This document shows positions 14,370 to 16,537 of a stretch of DNA of 16,537 nucleotides, piece by piece; the stretch's first letter is position 1, and every line of letters begins with the position of its first letter. The translations under genes and the position numbers were made by a program. The stretch is from Candidatus Aegiribacteria sp. (GTDB taxonomy: Bacteria > Fermentibacterota > Fermentibacteria > Fermentibacterales > JCC-6), in NCBI GenBank assembly GCA_030638185.1, contig DAOWFD010000206.1, forward strand, positions 1 to 16,537. Reading direction: 5' to 3'. Under the pieces are notes generated by a model. That model saw only the letters and a program-made list of their open reading frames with translations. It did not search any database and was not told the DNA's origin.

Positions 14370-14804
14370 TTAATCGTTACGGTCAACAGGGGAGAATGCC
14401 CATACTACTGCCGTGCTGTCACTCCTGAAGCCCCTGATCATGTCATATGCGCATATAATCAAACGTTTTCCCTCGGATACCTGTGCTGAATCGAGCCTGA
14501 GAACAGGATAATCGTCCGGCATTGTATCTTCCAAAAACCAGTCCTCTCCCTCCAGTCTTAGACCCAAGTCAAGGATATTGTTCCCGCCCAGGGCTGCGTA
14601 GAAACCTCCAGTTGATGAATTCAACGGGGGATAGACCATAATAGTGCAGGGTTCAAGAAGGTTAAGCCTGCAGTCGATTATACCGATTCCGGTATAACCC
14701 TGGGATGACAGCCTCTCCAGAAAAGAAAGAGCTTCGGAATGCAGTGTACCTCCTGCTGATGGAATTGCAGCTATCAGTATTACTAAGAGAAAAATCCTTT
14801 TCAA
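14370..14804 (-). CDS. Small secreted protein of unknown function (TTG start)
   Basis: 144 aa if started at the TTG at 14804, one base after the permease stop, with AAGGA 5 bases upstream. This start gives a good signal peptide: MKRIFLLVILIAAIPSAGG. The longer frame from 14858 would overlap the permease by 53 bases and bury that signal. The mature protein has two cysteines separated by 7 residues (IDCRLNLLEPC), a GGFYAALGGNNILDLGLRL block and a DTMPDDYPVLRLD segment. No known domain recognised. The position behind two ABC permeases could be read as an accessory envelope protein of the transporter string, but nothing in its sequence confirms this. Confidence 0.68.
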   Translation of the reverse strand: MKRIFLLVILIAAIPSAGGTLHSEALSFLERLSSQGYTGIGIIDCRLNLLEPCTIMVYPPLNSSTGGFYAALGGNNILDLGLRLEGEDWFLEDTMPDDYPVLRLDSAQVSEGKRLIICAYDMIRGFRSDSTAVVWAFSPVDRND

Positions 14805-14805
14805 A

Positions 14806-15597
14806 TCAATCCTTGATTCCTGATCTGCTGTAACTTGCCACAATGCGTTTCTGAACAAAAAGGAATAGTATTACAAGGGGCAAGGTGGAAAATGTTGAAG
14901 CCGCCATCAGAAGCTCGAAGTTGCTGGACTGCTCCTGGTTGAAATACGACAACCCCACCTGGAGCACTCGGAGATTCTCCGAATGCGTCACAACCAGGGG
15001 CCACATGAAACTGTTCCATGATCCGATGATATTAAACAGAATAACCGTCACGATTACCGGCTTGGAAAGGGGAAGGACCACCTTCCATAGATATTTAAGC
15101 CTCCCGCAGCCATCAAGAATAGCTGCTTCGTAAAGTGTCCTGGGAATAGTCTTGAAATGCTGCCTGAGAAGAAATATGCTGAAAACATTTGTCGTCCAGG
15201 GGATTATCAGAGCCATATAAGTGTTTATCCAGCCGAGTTTTGCAAGAATAACATATGAGGGGGCCAGGTAAACAGGCTGAGGCACCATCATCGTTGAAAG
15301 GAAGAGCAGAAACAGTGTATTTCTTCCCCTGTATTTCATTGTGGCAAAGGAATATGCAGCCAGACTGGCTGTGACCAGTACTCCTGCTACGGTGAGCAGC
15401 GTAACAAGCAGCGTATTAAGAAAGTACCTGCCGAATGGAACCTTGGTCCATGCTTCAGCGTAATTACCAAGGCCTCCCTGCTGCAGAGAGGTATTAACCA
15501 TCCAGAGGAAGGGGAGCAGCATGACAATACCCCCCAGTATCAGGAAGAAATGCTTGCTGATACTCATTGCTGTTGTCCTTGGATTCATCGACATCAT
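14806..15597 (-). CDS. ABC sugar transporter permease, MalG/UgpE type
   Basis: 263 aa integral inner-membrane protein with about six hydrophobic segments (first at ~16-36, last at ~236-250). The BPD-transporter EAA loop is clear: E157-A-A, G163 and LP at 175-176 (YEAAILDGCG, then VVLPLSKP), which docks on the ATPase. This is the second permease of a CUT1-type carbohydrate importer. The ATG at 15597 overlaps the stop of the first permease gene (ATGA). ATGs at 15594 and 15588 in the same frame are possible alternatives, and no good SD distinguishes them. The sugar cannot be predicted. No binding protein or ATPase gene is inside the window. Confidence 0.9.
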   Translation of the reverse strand: MMSMNPRTTAMSISKHFFLILGGIVMLLPFLWMVNTSLQQGGLGNYAEAWTKVPFGRYFLNTLLVTLLTVAGVLVTASLAAYSFATMKYRGRNTLFLLFLSTMMVPQPVYLAPSYVILAKLGWINTYMALIIPWTTNVFSIFLLRQHFKTIPRTLYEAAILDGCGRLKYLWKVVLPLSKPVIVTVILFNIIGSWNSFMWPLVVTHSENLRVLQVGLSYFNQEQSSNFELLMAASTFSTLPLVILFLFVQKRIVASYSRSGIKD

Positions 15598-16537
15598 GAG
15601 TAATACACCCGTTTTCCCGCAATCCTGCGCTGAACAATCGTAAGCGAAAGGAGGATAAGGAAGAGGAAAACAGATATAGCACTTGCGTAACCGATATCGA
15701 ATCGGTCGAATGCCTTCTGGAAAAGGTAGAACACCATTACGTTTGTTGTCCCCAGCGGTCCCCCGCCGGGAGGAGGCGTCATAACATAAACCAGCGCAAA
15801 TGTCTTGAACGATACTATCGTACTCATGATAAGCACGTAGTAAGTAGTAGGTGAAAGGAGAGGCCAGGTAATGTGACGAAATGATCCCCAGGCACCCGCT
15901 CCATCCAGTTTTGCCGCTTCGTAGTATGTCTCGTCAATGTTCTCGAGACCTGCCAGGAACAGCACGGTATTGTACCCCGTACTCTTCCATACGCTGACCA
16001 TCATCAGTGATACCAGGGCCAGACTTGGTCCCGCCAGTAATCCCTTTGGGTGTATTCCCAGTGGAGACAGCATCATTTCGAAAATGCCGCGGGGTTCCCG
16101 CAGCCACATCAGCGGTTCTCCGCCGAGGGCGGTGATAATCTGGTTTATGGGACCCGCTTCCGGGTTGTAAAGCCAGGTCCATACGACGGAGATAGCCACA
16201 GCGGATGTTACAACCGGAAGAAAATAGATAGTTCTGTAAAAGCTTTTCCCCGCCAGTTTGCGCCTTAGAAGCATCGCAAGGAAAAGTGGAATCAGCAATC
16301 CTGCAGGAACAACGCCCAGAACAAAGAAAACCGTATTCAGAACGCTCTGCCAGAAGCGGGCATCGGAAAGCATACGAGCATAATTCGAAAAGCCGACGAA
16401 CCCGTGAAATCCGCCGATGTCATAATCCGTGAATGAAGCCGTAAAGGAACTGAGAATTGGCAGGGTTCTGAAAACCAGCACTATGATCAGTGCAGGTAGG
16501 ATGTAAAAATAGGGGGCGAGCTTGGTTCTAATTTTCA
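15594..16537 (-). CDS. ABC sugar transporter permease, MalF/UgpA type (reaches the window edge)
   Basis: The frame is open to the window end, where the last bases on the minus strand read TG AAA ATT AGA. The upstream sequence translates KIRTKLAPYFYILPALIIV, a typical CUT1 permease N-terminus with its first membrane segment. The start codon (nTG) is therefore probably cut by a single base, giving ~314 aa. A GTG at 16481 would delete that segment and is not the start. The EAA loop is at ~207-213 (YYEAAKLDGAG, then WPLLSPT). The periplasmic stretch between membrane segments (NPEAGPINQ to HPKGLLAGP) is somewhat long. It forms the translocation channel with the next gene, which overlaps it by ATGA. 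Confidence 0.9.
   Translation of the reverse strand, partial: KIRTKLAPYFYILPALIIVLVFRTLPILSSFTASFTDYDIGGFHGFVGFSNYARMLSDARFWQSVLNTVFFVLGVVPAGLLIPLFLAMLLRRKLAGKSFYRTIYFLPVVTSAVAISVVWTWLYNPEAGPINQIITALGGEPLMWLREPRGIFEMMLSPLGIHPKGLLAGPSLALVSLMMVSVWKSTGYNTVLFLAGLENIDETYYEAAKLDGAGAWGSFRHITWPLLSPTTYYVLIMSTIVSFKTFALVYVMTPPPGGGPLGTTNVMVFYLFQKAFDRFDIGYASAISVFLFLILLSLTIVQRRIAGKRVYYS

Noticed and set aside
14060..14386. 108-codon minus frame overlapping the PorV-like gene
   Set aside because: Different frame of a well-supported gene, no signal peptide or domain.

Overview
The window looks like chromosomal DNA from an uncultured anaerobic Gram-negative bacterium of the FCB (Fibrobacteres-Chlorobi-Bacteroidetes) superphylum, possibly a Fermentibacterota-like candidate phylum. 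The evidence is a secreted C10 peptidase with a type IX secretion (T9SS) C-terminal sorting domain, a PorV/PorQ-family outer-membrane protein, several lipoproteins, and a HdrABC plus fumarate-reductase-type electron-transfer operon. The phylum assignment is inference only.

Layout. Bases 1-1674 hold a structured inverted repeat and, on the + strand, the secreted C10 peptidase. Bases 1939-6873 are accessory in character. They hold a nucleotidyltransferase/HEPN toxin-antitoxin-like pair with a tandem-palindrome operator, two decayed IS91-type transposase 3' ends facing each other around a secreted propeller-like protein gene, a long diverged direct repeat, and an AT-rich lipoprotein gene of foreign appearance. 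The stretch ends at an initiator tRNA (minus strand) with a near-perfect promoter and an intrinsic terminator. Two 14-bp copies of the tRNA 3' end (1986-1999 and 3271-3284), each followed on the minus strand by its own terminator hairpin, lie downstream of the tRNA in the same orientation. This is the pattern expected if mobile DNA has repeatedly inserted at the tRNA 3' end.

Bases 7006-12961 (all minus) are one tightly packed operon in the order hdrC, hdrB, hdrA, a 50-codon gene, frdB-like, frdA-like. The 50-codon gene lies exactly between hdrA and frdB, sharing bases with the stop and start codons of its neighbours. The gene set predicts a soluble complex in which an HdrABC module exchanges electrons between ferredoxin or disulfide/thiol couples and a fumarate reductase/succinate dehydrogenase-like flavoprotein. 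The flavoprotein keeps the main catalytic residues but lacks the FAD-linking histidine.

Bases 13067-16537 (all minus) are a second gene string: two sugar-type (CUT1) ABC permeases, the first reaching the window edge, then a small secreted protein, a PorV/PorQ-family protein and a small lipoprotein.
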